Assembly: GCA_034189165.1 (NCBI GenBank)
Contig: JAXHVN010000040.1
Location: 1-64,000, forward strand
Reading direction: 5' to 3'
DNA length: 64,000 nucleotides
Source: JAASSS01 sp021767745
Lineage (GTDB): Bacteria > Pseudomonadota > Gammaproteobacteria > UBA5335
Part shown: piece by piece, positions 8,043-17,412 of the stretch
Position numbering within the stretch: position 1 is the stretch's first letter
Layout: each line of letters starts with the position of its first letter
Notes under the pieces: generated by a model
Told to the model about the DNA's origin: nothing
The model's input: only the letters and a program-made list of their open reading frames with translations
The model's database searches: none
Made by a program: the position numbers and the translations under genes

Positions 8043-8443
8043 GGCCGGGCGCCCGGCAGGTCCGGGGCGTGGGCATCGGCGTCCTGCTGGGCGGTGCTGC
8101 CACCGCCGCCCAAAGGCGCGGCCTGATTGGGATTGCGCCGGCGCAGTTCGGCCAGCCGCGCCTGCCGGAAGCGCTGCAGTTCCGCCGGTGTCAGCGCGCC
8201 GTCGGCATCGGCGTCGATCGCCTGGAAGCGCGCCTCGGCATTGCGCAGGAACTGTGCCCGGTCCAGCACGACATCGTTGCCGGCGTGATTCCACAGGATC
8301 GCGCCGGGGCCGGCGCCGTACTCGCTGGGATTGTCGCCTTCCCCGTCCAGCGCGGGGATCAACGGGCTGGCCGCCTGCACGCCGGCCGCACCGATCGCGA
8401 CCGCCAGCAACAAGGCACACCGCACGAGGTGAGTCAGGTTCAT
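8039..8443 (-). CDS. Small exported EF-hand protein with EYGAGPG motif
   Basis: This 134-residue protein has a signal peptide (residues 1-25, cut near VQA|ASP). The EYGAGPG motif lies at 41-47 and one canonical EF-hand loop at D77-E88 (DADADGALTPAE). An imperfect, loop-like segment (WNHAGNDVVLDRAQF) sits where a first hand would be expected. The C-terminus is Gly/Gln/Asp-rich and disordered. It is the first EF-hand gene of the run and is coupled to the next by a 4-base overlap. The motif it shares with two downstream products suggests they work together or on a common partner; this is inference. Confidence 0.8.
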   Translation of the reverse strand: MNLTHLVRCALLLAVAIGAAGVQAASPLIPALDGEGDNPSEYGAGPGAILWNHAGNDVVLDRAQFLRNAEARFQAIDADADGALTPAELQRFRQARLAELRRRNPNQAAPLGGGGSTAQQDADAHAPDLPGARP

Positions 8444-8525
8444 TTCCCGTTCCGGTTGCGAGCGATACGGTCTCGGACCGGCTCGCCTGGCAGGCGTTCA
8501 GCGCCTGCCGGACCGGTAACGGGCG

Positions 8526-9065
8526 TCAGTCGCGGGCGCCGGGCCGGGGTGGGCGCAGGTAGATCTGGGTGAGGTAGTGCCGGTCGCCCTCGCGCCAGAA
8601 GCCGACCCCGGTGCGCGTGAAGCGCGGACTTTGCAGGTTGCGCCGGTGGCCGTCGCTGCGGCGCCAGCCGGCCAGCGCGCTCTGGGCCGGCTGCTCGATA
8701 TGGCGGCCGGTGGCGAGGTTCTCGGCAACCGCCCGGTAGTCGATGCCGGCAGCCTGCACGCGGGCGACGAGGCCGGCGCCGGCCGGCGTGCGATGGCTGA
8801 AGAACCCCGCCTCCGCCATGTGCCGGCTGTGCCGGCGGGCCAGCCGATCGAGCGCCGCATCGCGCACGAGCGGCGCCAGGCCCTGCTGCTCGCGCCATGC
8901 GTTGACCTCCCGCCACAGCCGCTGCTCCACGGCGGCGGCCTGCGGCCCCTGCGGATCGGGCGCATCGCCGGCCCTCGTCGCGGCGAGCGCCAACGGCGTG
9001 AGTACGAACGCCAGGACGAGAAGCGCACGAAGCGCCGCCCGCGCCGGCCACCTGGAATCGCTCAT
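8526..9065 (-). CDS. Exported CAP-domain (SCP/PR1-like) protein
   Basis: This 179-residue protein has an N-terminal signal peptide (about residues 1-29). It is followed by a CAP domain: VNAWREQQGLAPL, LARRHSRHMAE, FFSHRT, VAENLATG, the SALAGWRRSDGHRRNLQ segment and TGVGFW. The conserved histidines and glutamate of bacterial YkwD-type CAP proteins (SRHMAE, FSH, AENL, DGHRRNL) are visible. These proteins act outside the cytoplasm and have no settled enzymatic role; some bind lipids or calcium. ATG 9065 was chosen; GTG 9068 is one codon further. It lies 82 bases upstream of the EF-hand run on the same strand and may be co-transcribed with it. Confidence 0.85.
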   Translation of the reverse strand: MSDSRWPARAALRALLVLAFVLTPLALAATRAGDAPDPQGPQAAAVEQRLWREVNAWREQQGLAPLVRDAALDRLARRHSRHMAEAGFFSHRTPAGAGLVARVQAAGIDYRAVAENLATGRHIEQPAQSALAGWRRSDGHRRNLQSPRFTRTGVGFWREGDRHYLTQIYLRPPRPGARD

Positions 9066-9124
9066 CACGGATGCATGCGCCCTGTCGCCGCCCGGCTGCC
9101 GGGCGACGACAGGATAACGCGGCC

Positions 9125-10681
9125 CTAGATCCGCCGGCTCTTGCCCTCCCAGTACGGGTCGCGCAGGAAGCGCTTGTAGAGTTTGCCGGTGTCCAGCCGC
9201 GGCAATTCGTCGATGAAGTCGATCGAGCGCGGCAGCTTGTACTTCGCCAGGCGCTCGCGGGCGAAGGCCATCAGCGTCTCGACCATCGCCTCGTCGCCCT
9301 CGGCTCCGGGTACGAGCTGCACCACCGCCTTGACCTCCTCGCCCCACTCCTCGTTGGGGATGCCGAAGACCGCCACATCCGCCACCTGCGGATGGCCGAT
9401 CAAGGCCTTCTCGATCTCCGCCGGATAGATGTTCACACCGCCGGCGATGATCATGTCCTTGGCGCGATCGCACAGGAACAGCCAGCCATCGGGGTCGAGA
9501 TAGCCGACGTCGCCGACGGTGAAGAGCCCGTCGCGCCAGCTCTCGGCGGTCTTCTCCGGCGCGTTGTGGTACTCGAACTGACCGATCATCGAGGACATGT
9601 ACACCGTGCCCACCTCGCCCGGCGGCAGCGGCTGGCCGGTCTCGTCGAGGATCTTGACCTGCGTGCCGGGCCAGGGCTTGCCGACGGTCCCCGGCTTGGA
9701 CAGCCATTCCTCGGCGGTAGCCAGCGTGCCGCCGCCCTCGGTGGCGCCGTAGTACTCGTACAGCACCGGCCCCCACCAATCGATGATGGCCCGCTTGGCG
9801 TCCTCGGCGATCGGTGCGGCGCCGTGGATGATGGTCTCCAGACTGGAGACGTCGTACCGCGCCTTCACCTGCTCCGGCAGCGCCAGCAGCCGGTGGAACA
9901 TGGTCGGCACCATGTGGCTGACGGTGACGCGGTAGCGATCGATCAGCCGCAGCGTGTCCTCGGCATCCCACTTGTCCTGCAGCACGAGCTTGTGGCCCAG
10001 GTGCAGCGAGGCGCTGCCGAAGCCGCCGGGCGCGGCGTGGTACAGCGGCCCGGTCACCAGGTGCACCCCGGGCGGTCCGCCCTTGAGCTTGAACAGCGCG
10101 CCCATCATGCCGGCCAGCATGGCCACGGCGTCCGGATTGCCGGCCTGCAGGTCGCGCTTGACGCCCTTGGGCCGGCCGGTGGTGCCAGAGGTGTAGAGCA
10201 TCAGCGTACCGGCCTGCCGCTCGGCCGGCGGCTCGGCCGGCTGATCCGCCAGCAGCGCCTCGTAAGCCGTGAAGCCCTCGATCGACCCGCCGACGGCGAA
10301 GCAGCGTGCGGGATCGAAGCCGGCTTCCGCGACGGCCTTGCGTGCCGCCTCGGCATAACGGGCGTGCGCGAAGAACACCCGCGCGCCGGCGTCCTGCAGG
10401 ATGTAGGCGACCTCCGGCCCGGTCAGGTGATAGTTGATCGGCGTGAGGTACAGCCCGCTCTGGTGCGTGGCGAGAAAGATCTCCAGGTACGCCTGGCTGT
10501 TCGGCATGAGCATGGCGACGTGATCGCCGAAGCCGAGCGAAAATCCCGCCAGGGCATGGCTGAGTTGGTTCTGCCGGTCGTACAGCTCACCGAAGCTGAC
10601 CTCCCGCTCCGCCGGCGTCACCAGCGCGATATCGCCGCGCCGCGCGGGCGCCTGCGCCCAGAAGCCGATCTGGTTGCTCAT
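9125..10681 (-). CDS. Acyl-CoA synthetase (AMP-binding, class I adenylate-forming)
   Basis: This 518-residue ligase activates a carboxylic acid with ATP and joins it to CoA. The P-loop LYTSGTTGRPKG, the aromatic motif YYGATEGG, the hinge LCDRAKDMIIAGGVNIYP and the C-terminal catalytic lysine in LDTGKLYK are all intact. The length is typical of medium/long-chain or aryl acid ligases. It resembles FadD-like ligases used in steroid or fatty acid breakdown, but the substrate cannot be read from sequence. It stands alone, divergent from htpG. A second, diverged ligase gene lies at 47.5 kb. Confidence 0.9.
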   Translation of the reverse strand: MSNQIGFWAQAPARRGDIALVTPAEREVSFGELYDRQNQLSHALAGFSLGFGDHVAMLMPNSQAYLEIFLATHQSGLYLTPINYHLTGPEVAYILQDAGARVFFAHARYAEAARKAVAEAGFDPARCFAVGGSIEGFTAYEALLADQPAEPPAERQAGTLMLYTSGTTGRPKGVKRDLQAGNPDAVAMLAGMMGALFKLKGGPPGVHLVTGPLYHAAPGGFGSASLHLGHKLVLQDKWDAEDTLRLIDRYRVTVSHMVPTMFHRLLALPEQVKARYDVSSLETIIHGAAPIAEDAKRAIIDWWGPVLYEYYGATEGGGTLATAEEWLSKPGTVGKPWPGTQVKILDETGQPLPPGEVGTVYMSSMIGQFEYHNAPEKTAESWRDGLFTVGDVGYLDPDGWLFLCDRAKDMIIAGGVNIYPAEIEKALIGHPQVADVAVFGIPNEEWGEEVKAVVQLVPGAEGDEAMVETLMAFARERLAKYKLPRSIDFIDELPRLDTGKLYKRFLRDPYWEGKSRRI

Positions 10682-10802
10682 CTGCTTGCTCCTCCTGCGT
10701 CCCGGCTCACGGATGACAGCGGCCGGTGAATGTTCTAGTTTTTGCGCCGCCCGGCTCGCCGCCGGACGATCAGCCCAAGCCTAGCCGATTGGAATGACGC
10801 GC

Positions 10803-12704
10803 ATGACAGATTCGCCCGCCGCACCGGAACAGACCCTGGGATTTCAGACGGAGGTCAAGCAGCTGCTGCACCTGATGGTGCATTCGCTGTATTCGAACCG
10901 GGAGATCTTCCTGCGCGAGCTGATCTCCAACGCCGCCGATGCCTGCGACAAGCTGCGCTTCGAGGCGCTCTCGCAGCCGGCCTACTACGAGGACGATCCC
11001 GAGCCGCGGATTCGCATCGACTTCGATTCCGAGGCCCGCACGCTCACCGTCAGCGACAACGGCATCGGCATGAGCCGCGATGAGGTAATCGCCAATCTCG
11101 GCACCATCGCCCGCTCCGGCACGGCCGAGTTCCTGCGCCAGCTCACCGGCGATCAGCAGCAGGATGCGCGGCTGATCGGCCAGTTCGGCGTCGGCTTCTA
11201 CTCCGCCTTCATCGTCGCCGAGTCGGTGGAGGTGCGCACCCGGCGGGCCGGGCTCGATCCCAGCGAGGGCGTGCGCTGGGTCTCCGCCGGCGAGGGCGAA
11301 TACACCATCGCGCCGCTGGCGCAGGCGGCGCGCGGCACCGAAATCCGCCTGCAGCTGAAGGAAGATGCCGCCGAGTTCGCCGACGCGTTCCGGCTGCGCC
11401 ACCTGGTGCGCACCTACTCCGATCACATCGGCGTGCCGGTGCAGCTGCCAAAGCCGGCGGCCGAAGGCGAGAGCGAGGGCGAGGACGCGCCGGCCGAGGC
11501 CGACGCCCCCCCGGCGTGGGAGACGGTCAACAGCGCCAGCGCCCTGTGGACACGGCCAGCCAGCGAGATCAGCGACGAGGAATACCGCGAGTTCTACAAG
11601 CACGTCTCGCACGACTGGCAGGCGCCGCTCGCCTGGACGCACAACAAGGTCGAGGGCAAGCTCGAGTACACCAGCCTGCTCTACCTGCCGGCCAGCGCGC
11701 CGTTCGACCTGTGGCAGCGCGATGGCGTGCGCGGGCTCAAGCTCTACGTGCAGCGCGTGTTCATCATGGACGGCGCCGAGCAGTTCCTGCCGATGTACCT
11801 GCGCTTCGTCAAGGGCGTACTGGACAGCGCCGACCTGCCGCTGAACGTTTCGCGTGAGCTGCTGCAGCAGAACCCGGCGACCGATTCGATCCGCAAGGCG
11901 CTGACCAAGCGCGCGCTCGATACGATCGAGCGGCTCGCGAAGCAGGAGCCGGCACAGTACGCCACCTTCTGGACCGCGTTCGGCGCGGTGCTGAAGGAAG
12001 GGCCGGGCGAGGATCCGGCCAATGCCGAGCGCATCGCGCGCCTGCTGCGCTTCAACACCACCCGCAGCGAGGGCGAGGCCGCCGACCGCAGCCTGGACGA
12101 CTACCTGCGTGAGGCGCCTGCCGGCGAGTCGCACATCTACTACGTGCTGGCGGAGACGGCGCAGGCGGCGCGCCAGTCACCGCATCTGGAGGTGTTTCGC
12201 CAGCGCGGCATCGAGGTGCTGCTGCTGGGCGAGCGGGTCGATGCCTGGCTCACCGCGCACCTGCACGAGTACGAGGGCAAGACCTTCAAGGACATCACCG
12301 ATGCCGACCTGCCGCTGGAGGCGGACGAGGACGAGGCCTCCCCGGCCGCCCCCGAGGGGCTGATCGAGCGGCTGCAGGCCGCGCTGGGCGAGCGGGTCGA
12401 GTCCGTGCGCGTCAGCCGCCGGCTGGTGGAATCGCCGAGCTGCCTGGTCCGCGGCGCCGACGAGCTGAATCCGCAGCTGCGCGAACTGCTGAAGGCCTCG
12501 GGCCAGGAGGTCCCGGGTGGCAAGCCGCTGCTGGAGGTGAATCCGGAGCACGCGCTGCTGCGCCGGCTGGCCCAGACCGAGGATGAGGCCGCCTTCGATG
12601 ACCTGGCCGTGGTGCTGCTGGAGCAGGCCCGCCTCGCCGCCGGCGAGCAGCCGGCGGAGCCGGCGGAGTTCGTGCGCCGCGTGAACCGGCTGCTCGCAAG
12701 CTAG
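10803..12704 (+). CDS. htpG: Chaperone HtpG (Hsp90)
   Basis: This is an ATP-dependent homodimeric cytosolic chaperone of 633 residues from ATG 10803; a start at ATG 10794 would add three residues. TGGAA eight bases before 10803 supports the shorter form. The N-terminal GHKL ATPase shows SLYSNREIFLRELISNAADA, DNGIGMS, IARSGT and GQFGVGFYSAF. The middle domain has KLYVQRVFIMD and LPLNVSRE. An acidic linker of about 25 residues (rich in Glu, Ala and Pro) lies between the N-terminal and middle domains and is longer than in E. coli. No heat-shock promoter was clearly recognised upstream. The assignment is certain. Confidence 0.98.
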   Translation: MTDSPAAPEQTLGFQTEVKQLLHLMVHSLYSNREIFLRELISNAADACDKLRFEALSQPAYYEDDPEPRIRIDFDSEARTLTVSDNGIGMSRDEVIANLGTIARSGTAEFLRQLTGDQQQDARLIGQFGVGFYSAFIVAESVEVRTRRAGLDPSEGVRWVSAGEGEYTIAPLAQAARGTEIRLQLKEDAAEFADAFRLRHLVRTYSDHIGVPVQLPKPAAEGESEGEDAPAEADAPPAWETVNSASALWTRPASEISDEEYREFYKHVSHDWQAPLAWTHNKVEGKLEYTSLLYLPASAPFDLWQRDGVRGLKLYVQRVFIMDGAEQFLPMYLRFVKGVLDSADLPLNVSRELLQQNPATDSIRKALTKRALDTIERLAKQEPAQYATFWTAFGAVLKEGPGEDPANAERIARLLRFNTTRSEGEAADRSLDDYLREAPAGESHIYYVLAETAQAARQSPHLEVFRQRGIEVLLLGERVDAWLTAHLHEYEGKTFKDITDADLPLEADEDEASPAAPEGLIERLQAALGERVESVRVSRRLVESPSCLVRGADELNPQLRELLKASGQEVPGGKPLLEVNPEHALLRRLAQTEDEAAFDDLAVVLLEQARLAAGEQPAEPAEFVRRVNRLLAS

Positions 12705-12856
12705 CGTCCGGCTCCCGGCTGCTGCCGGTCGTCGGCCGGCTGGCGCCGGCGGTTCAGCGGCGGGCCGCGGCAACCGATAGCGATGGGTAGCGCGACCCCG
12801 GCATGCGACACAGCTCGCCGGCGGTCGGCGCCCGACCTCGCTGTCCGGAGAGCCTC

Positions 12857-15709
12857 ATGTCGGCGATGCCGCTGGTCGTGCCCCCGTTTCCCGCCGCACA
12901 GGACGCGGCAGCGGCGCGGCTGTGCCACGCGCATCTGCTCGGCCAGATCATCGAGGCGGTGCTGCTGATCGACCCGGCAGAGCGCACCGTCGTCTACGCC
13001 AATCCCCAGGCAGAGCGGCTCTTTCGCGCCGGTGCCGGCGGCCTGCCCGGTCGCTCGCTGGACGCGCTGGTCGACCCGGCCGATCCAGCCGGCGAGGCAG
13101 CGCTGAGGCCACCGCGGCGCGATAGCGACTGGCGCGGTGAGCTGCAGCTGCGACGCTGCGACGGCAGCCGCGCGCGGGTGCATGCCGACAGCATCGCGCT
13201 GCAGGTCGAGGGCCGGAACCTGGTGCAGGTCGTGCTGCAGGATCGCTCGGCTCAGCGCCAGATCGACAACGAACGGCGCCTGCTCTGGTCATCCATGGAC
13301 CATCTGAGCGAGGTACTGATCGTCTTCGACCGCCATCTCGATCAGCCGGGCGGCCCGCGCATCACGTTCGTGAATCGCGCCTTCAGCGACATCTTCGAGC
13401 GCCCCCTGGAATCCACGATCGGCGAGCCGCTGAGCGCGCTGCTGCCGACGGCGGCCTATCGCGAGGGCATCGAGGCGCTCTACGCCAGGCTGCGGGCCGG
13501 CGAATGCGCCGAGGTCCGCTGGCAGATCCCGCGGCCCTGCGGCATGCACTGGCTGGACGTGCGGGCCATGCCGGTGCGCGACGAACACGGGCGGGTACGC
13601 AATCATCTGGCCATCGGCACCAACGTCACCGCCGAACAGGACGCGCTGGACGAGCTGCGCGAGCAGCAGCGCTGGTATCAGCGCATCTTCGACCAGAGTC
13701 CGGACGCGGTGGCCATCATCGCGCCGGATGGCAACGTGGTGTTCGCCAACCGGCAGGCGGAACGCACGCTCGCCCCGCGCCTGGCCGGCGTGGTGGGGCG
13801 GCACTATCGCGAGCTGATCCTGCCGGACAATCGGCTGCCGGTGGAGAACTACTTCGAGCGGGCACTTGCCGGCGAGACCCTCCACTGGGAGGACAGCGCC
13901 CGCGGCCGGCGCGACCTCCGCCACTTCAGCATCACGCTATCGCCGCTGACCGGCTCGCGTGGCCTGAAGGGCCTGACGTGCATCTGGCGCGACGTCACCG
14001 CCCTGCGCACGGCGGAAATGCAGTTGCAGCTGGCGGGCCATGCGCTGGAGAGCATCGCGGAGGCGGCCGCCATCACCGATTCCCAGATGCGGTTCATCCT
14101 GATCAACAAGGCGTTCACCGAAATCACCGGCCACACTGCCGCCGACGTCCTGGGCAAGCTGCCCTCGACGATCATGACCGGCGATGTGAACGAGACCAAT
14201 CGCGCGATCCTGCGCGGTCTCGGCGAATCCGGCCGCTGGAGCGGCGAGATCTGGCAGCAGCGCGGCGACGGCACGCACTTTCCGGCGCTGATGACCGTCA
14301 GCCGCATCGACGACCCGCAGTTGGCGGAGCCGCACTACGTCGCGGTGTTCAACGACATCTCCGACTACAAGGCCTACGAGGCGCGCCTGCAGCACATGGC
14401 GCACCACGACTCGCTCACGCAGCTGGCCAATCGCGTGGCCTTCCACAACGCCCTGCAGCGCGCCCTTGCCCGCAGCCAGCGGATTGGCGGCCAGCTCGCC
14501 GTGTTGCTGATCGACCTGGACCAGTTCAAGGCCGTCAACGATTCGCTCGGCCATGGCGTGGGCGATGACATGCTCAAGGCCGTGGCCCAGTCACTGCTGC
14601 GGACGGTGCGCGCCTCCGACACCGTGGCGCGGCTGGGGGGCGATGAATTCGCGATCCTGCTCGAGGACCTGGATGACGCCTCGCAGGCGGCGCGCGTGGC
14701 GGAGCAGCTGCTGGCGGTGTGCGATCGACCGGTGCAGGTGGAGGGCTACGAGCTCTACAGCACCGTCAGCATCGGCGTGGTCTGCGCGCCGGATGATGGC
14801 GATGACGTCGAGACGCTGCTCAAGCGGGCGGATGCGGCGATGTACCAGGCCAAGACCGCCGGGCGCAACACCTATCGGTTCTTCTCGGCGCAATCCAACG
14901 CCCGGGCGAACCGGTATCTGGCGCTGGCCAATGGTCTGCGCCGGGCGGTCGAACAGGGGGACTTCGCGCTGCACTACCAGCCGCTGATCCAGCTCGGCAC
15001 CGGCCGGGTGACGGGCGTGGAGGCGCTGGTGCGCTGGCAGCATCCCGAGCTCGGCCCGGTGCCGCCGTCAGATTTCATCCCGGTGGCCGAGGCCACGGGC
15101 GTGATCGGCGCGCTCGGCGAGTGGGTACTGCGCACCGCCTGCCGGCAGGCCCGAGCCTGGGACGCGGCCGGCCATCCGCCGCTGCGCATGGCGGTGAACC
15201 TCTCGGCGCGCCAGTTCCGCGATCCGCACCTCGTGGACACCATCCTGGCGATCCTGGCGGAAAGCGGGCTGGCACCGGCGCGGCTGGAACTGGAGATCAC
15301 CGAGAGCATGATGATGGAGAACCCCGAGCGCGTGAAACAGGCGCTCGGCGCCCTGCGCGAGCGCGGGGTGACCATCGCCATCGACGATTTCGGCACCGGC
15401 TTCTCGTCGCTGAACTACCTGAAGACCTTCCCGCTCGATCACCTGAAGATCGACCGTTCCTTCGTCGCCGGGCTACCCGACGATGCCGGCGATGCTGCCA
15501 TCACGCAGACCATCATCGCCATTGCCAAGCGGCTGGGACTGGCGATCATCGCCGAGGGCGTGGAGACCGGTGCCCAGCAGCAGTGCCTGCAGGCCGAAGG
15601 CTGCGACGAGGGTCAGGGATACTGGTTCAGCAAGCCGATGCCGGCAGACGAGCTGGAGGCGCTGCTGCGACTCACGCCCACCGAGCTCCCCTGGCGCCTG
15701 AGCGCCTGA
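12857..15709 (+). CDS. Four-PAS sensor with GGDEF and EAL domains (cyclic-di-GMP enzyme)
   Basis: This 950-residue cytoplasmic protein has no obvious membrane segment. Four PAS-like domains (about residues 25-130, 145-265, 270-390 and 395-515) precede a GGDEF domain (about 520-680) and an EAL domain (about 695-945). The diguanylate cyclase site GGDEF is intact, with an RASD I-site exactly five residues upstream. The EAL domain keeps VEALVRW, ELEITES, IDDFGTGFSS, KIDRSF and AEGVE, so it should also have phosphodiesterase activity. Which activity dominates is unknown. ATG 12857 has GGAGAG four bases upstream and is preferred to ATG 12803. Signal input through PAS is inferred. It likely links sensing to biofilm or motility. 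Confidence 0.93.
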   Translation: MSAMPLVVPPFPAAQDAAAARLCHAHLLGQIIEAVLLIDPAERTVVYANPQAERLFRAGAGGLPGRSLDALVDPADPAGEAALRPPRRDSDWRGELQLRRCDGSRARVHADSIALQVEGRNLVQVVLQDRSAQRQIDNERRLLWSSMDHLSEVLIVFDRHLDQPGGPRITFVNRAFSDIFERPLESTIGEPLSALLPTAAYREGIEALYARLRAGECAEVRWQIPRPCGMHWLDVRAMPVRDEHGRVRNHLAIGTNVTAEQDALDELREQQRWYQRIFDQSPDAVAIIAPDGNVVFANRQAERTLAPRLAGVVGRHYRELILPDNRLPVENYFERALAGETLHWEDSARGRRDLRHFSITLSPLTGSRGLKGLTCIWRDVTALRTAEMQLQLAGHALESIAEAAAITDSQMRFILINKAFTEITGHTAADVLGKLPSTIMTGDVNETNRAILRGLGESGRWSGEIWQQRGDGTHFPALMTVSRIDDPQLAEPHYVAVFNDISDYKAYEARLQHMAHHDSLTQLANRVAFHNALQRALARSQRIGGQLAVLLIDLDQFKAVNDSLGHGVGDDMLKAVAQSLLRTVRASDTVARLGGDEFAILLEDLDDASQAARVAEQLLAVCDRPVQVEGYELYSTVSIGVVCAPDDGDDVETLLKRADAAMYQAKTAGRNTYRFFSAQSNARANRYLALANGLRRAVEQGDFALHYQPLIQLGTGRVTGVEALVRWQHPELGPVPPSDFIPVAEATGVIGALGEWVLRTACRQARAWDAAGHPPLRMAVNLSARQFRDPHLVDTILAILAESGLAPARLELEITESMMMENPERVKQALGALRERGVTIAIDDFGTGFSSLNYLKTFPLDHLKIDRSFVAGLPDDAGDAAITQTIIAIAKRLGLAIIAEGVETGAQQQCLQAEGCDEGQGYWFSKPMPADELEALLRLTPTELPWRLSA

Positions 15710-15772
15710 ACCCGCCACGCCAGCCGGACAGTCCGCCGCGAGCGGCCCATCGTTCACCGTGGGCGGAAAGGC

Positions 15773-15790
15773 GGGCGGCGAACGCCGCCC
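15773..15790. terminator. Hairpin between convergent genes (possible weak bidirectional terminator)
   Basis: GGGCGGCG-AA-CGCCGCCC forms an 8-bp perfect GC stem, 63 bases after the GGDEF-EAL gene and 82 bases after the convergent OmpA gene. No T-tract is present on either strand. Confidence 0.35.
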
Positions 15791-15876
15791 CGGCCAGCGC
15801 GCCTGCGGCTCGCATTGGTGCCCTGCGGGGCGATCGCGGCCACAGCTCGCACCGGATCCGCCCTGCGGCGGGCGGG

Positions 15877-16794
15877 CTAGCGCGGCACCATCTCGACGCG
15901 GCGGTTGCGCGCGCGCCCTTCTGCCGAGGTATTGGGCGCTTTCGGCGCGGCGAAGGAAACGCCGATCGAGGTCAGCCGATCGGCGCCGATGCCGTGCCGG
16001 TCGATCAGCGCCTGGCGCACGGCACGCGCCCGTCGCTCGGACAGATCGAGGTTGTAGTCGAACGTCCCCTCGTTGTCGGTGTGTCCGACCAGCAGGATGC
16101 TGACCTCGGGATCGGCCATGAGGAAACCCGCCATCTGCGTCAGCGCCGGTTCCGCCGCCGGGAGGAGTTCGGCCTTGCCCGTCTCGAACTCCAGCCCATA
16201 GATCGCCGCCGCACCCTCGGCGCTGATCGCCGAGGCAATCTTCTCGGCGCTTTGGACCTCGGCTTGCGCCACCTCGGCCTCGGTCGAGAGTGCGAGTACG
16301 GCGTAGGAGGAAACATCGTCCAGGGTGCTAGCCGCCACGGCCACCATCGTCCGTTGACCTTGCGCCTCGCGCTCCATGGTCACCGTTTTCAACGTACGCC
16401 AGCCGTTGGAGGGTGTACGAAGGCCCTGCTTCCCCAGCCAGACACCCAGCGTATTGCACCTGTCCGTACATTCGAAACGTGTCTCGTAGCCCTGCGCCCT
16501 GAAAGCACGCTGGAGCGAACGAAGGATCTCCAGCGGCGAGGCCGTTGCCGCCGTTTCGTACCGGGCCGTCGCCACCTTGCCCTCCAGGTCCAATCTGTCT
16601 TCTGCCGAGGACTTCGGCTTCATACCCAATGCGAAGCTCCGGGCGTCGTAGTTCTCGCGATCTTCGCCCACCAGGGTGCTGTCGGGGAAACGCACTGTCA
16701 TCGCCTCATCGAGCGTGTCCTGCGCATGAGCACCGCCAATGGGCATCAGCAGTGCTGCCATGGCGATTGCAATCGAAAGGCGTCCTGCCGGCAT
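15877..16794 (-). CDS. Exported protein with C-terminal OmpA-like peptidoglycan-binding domain
   Basis: This 305-residue protein has a signal peptide (1-24, cut at AHA|QDT). An N-terminal region of about 165 residues contains two cysteines in CTDRC and resembles DUF4892-type proteins. The C-terminal OmpA domain (about 190-305) carries ALTQMAGFL, LVGHTDNEG and LSERRARAV, followed by IGVSFAAPKAPN and GRARNRRVEM. OmpA domains bind diaminopimelate in peptidoglycan from the periplasm. It has no N-terminal β-barrel and no lipobox, so it is likely a periplasmic, cell-wall-attached protein. The OmpA part is certain; the N-terminal role is unknown. Confidence 0.85.
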   Translation of the reverse strand: MPAGRLSIAIAMAALLMPIGGAHAQDTLDEAMTVRFPDSTLVGEDRENYDARSFALGMKPKSSAEDRLDLEGKVATARYETAATASPLEILRSLQRAFRAQGYETRFECTDRCNTLGVWLGKQGLRTPSNGWRTLKTVTMEREAQGQRTMVAVAASTLDDVSSYAVLALSTEAEVAQAEVQSAEKIASAISAEGAAAIYGLEFETGKAELLPAAEPALTQMAGFLMADPEVSILLVGHTDNEGTFDYNLDLSERRARAVRQALIDRHGIGADRLTSIGVSFAAPKAPNTSAEGRARNRRVEMVPR

Positions 16795-17412
16795 GGTTCT
16801 GCTCCCGTCCGTTCCTGAGTCGAGTCGTGCTGCGCGCGGGCAGCGGCCGTCACTGGGCCGAGGGCACCCGGCGCTTCGGCTCGCCGGACGATGGCACCGC
16901 CACACGAGGCCGTCAAGGAGGTCTTTCCACGAGGCATCCGCGGGCGGTTTCGGTGCCAGGCCGCGTGGCCGCCCGGTCGATTCCCTGGTCGGCGGCCATG
17001 GCAGCGCACGTTCGATGCTGTCGCTACCCCGGCCGCTCGTGTCGCGGACGCGTCGCGGGCAGGCCGGCCGATCGACCGCTCGCCGGTGGCATGGCGAGTT
17101 CGACCTGTGCGGGCGTGAGCGCCGCGCGCAAGCGTAGCTACCGGCCGGCCGCGTACGGGCACTGATCGTTTCGGGCAGGCGCAGCGACGGTGCCGCAAGG
17201 CCGATCGAGGCGCGCAGTCGAGCGACTGCTGGGCCGAAGGCCGGGCATGGCTGCATGCCGGTGCCGGGCGAACGGTGCCGGGCGAAGCGGGCGTATCGCC
17301 GCCGGGGCAGAGCGAGGGCGCTCGCCTTCCAGCGGGCCGCGCGCGCCACGCCGGCGGCGGGCACGAAGGCCGGTTTACCGGCACGGCCATGCGCTTGCAA
17401 AAGGATAAGGAC
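16795..17412. other. Long gap without a convincing gene
   Basis: These 618 bases lie between the OmpA-domain gene and tRNA-Val. Several open frames cross the region, but their translations are arginine/alanine/proline-rich, lack recognisable domains and have no Shine-Dalgarno, so none is called. The only structure noted is a 14-base tandem duplication at 17259-17286. Confidence 0.5.
17259..17286. repeat. Perfect tandem direct repeat, two copies of a 14-base unit
   Basis: CGGTGCCGGGCGAA occurs twice with no gap (17259-17272 and 17273-17286) in a region without genes, about 130 bases beyond the 3' end of tRNA-Val. It may be a replication-slippage duplication. Confidence 0.7.

Noticed and set aside
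15121..16818. 565-codon plus-strand frame running from the EAL region across the OmpA gene
   Set aside because: It overlaps two well-supported genes in other frames and has no domain or ribosome site.
16746..17390. 214-codon minus-strand frame in the gap before tRNA-Val
   Set aside because: No ribosome site, no domain and an Arg/Ala/Pro-dominated composition; it runs into the start of the OmpA-domain gene in another frame.
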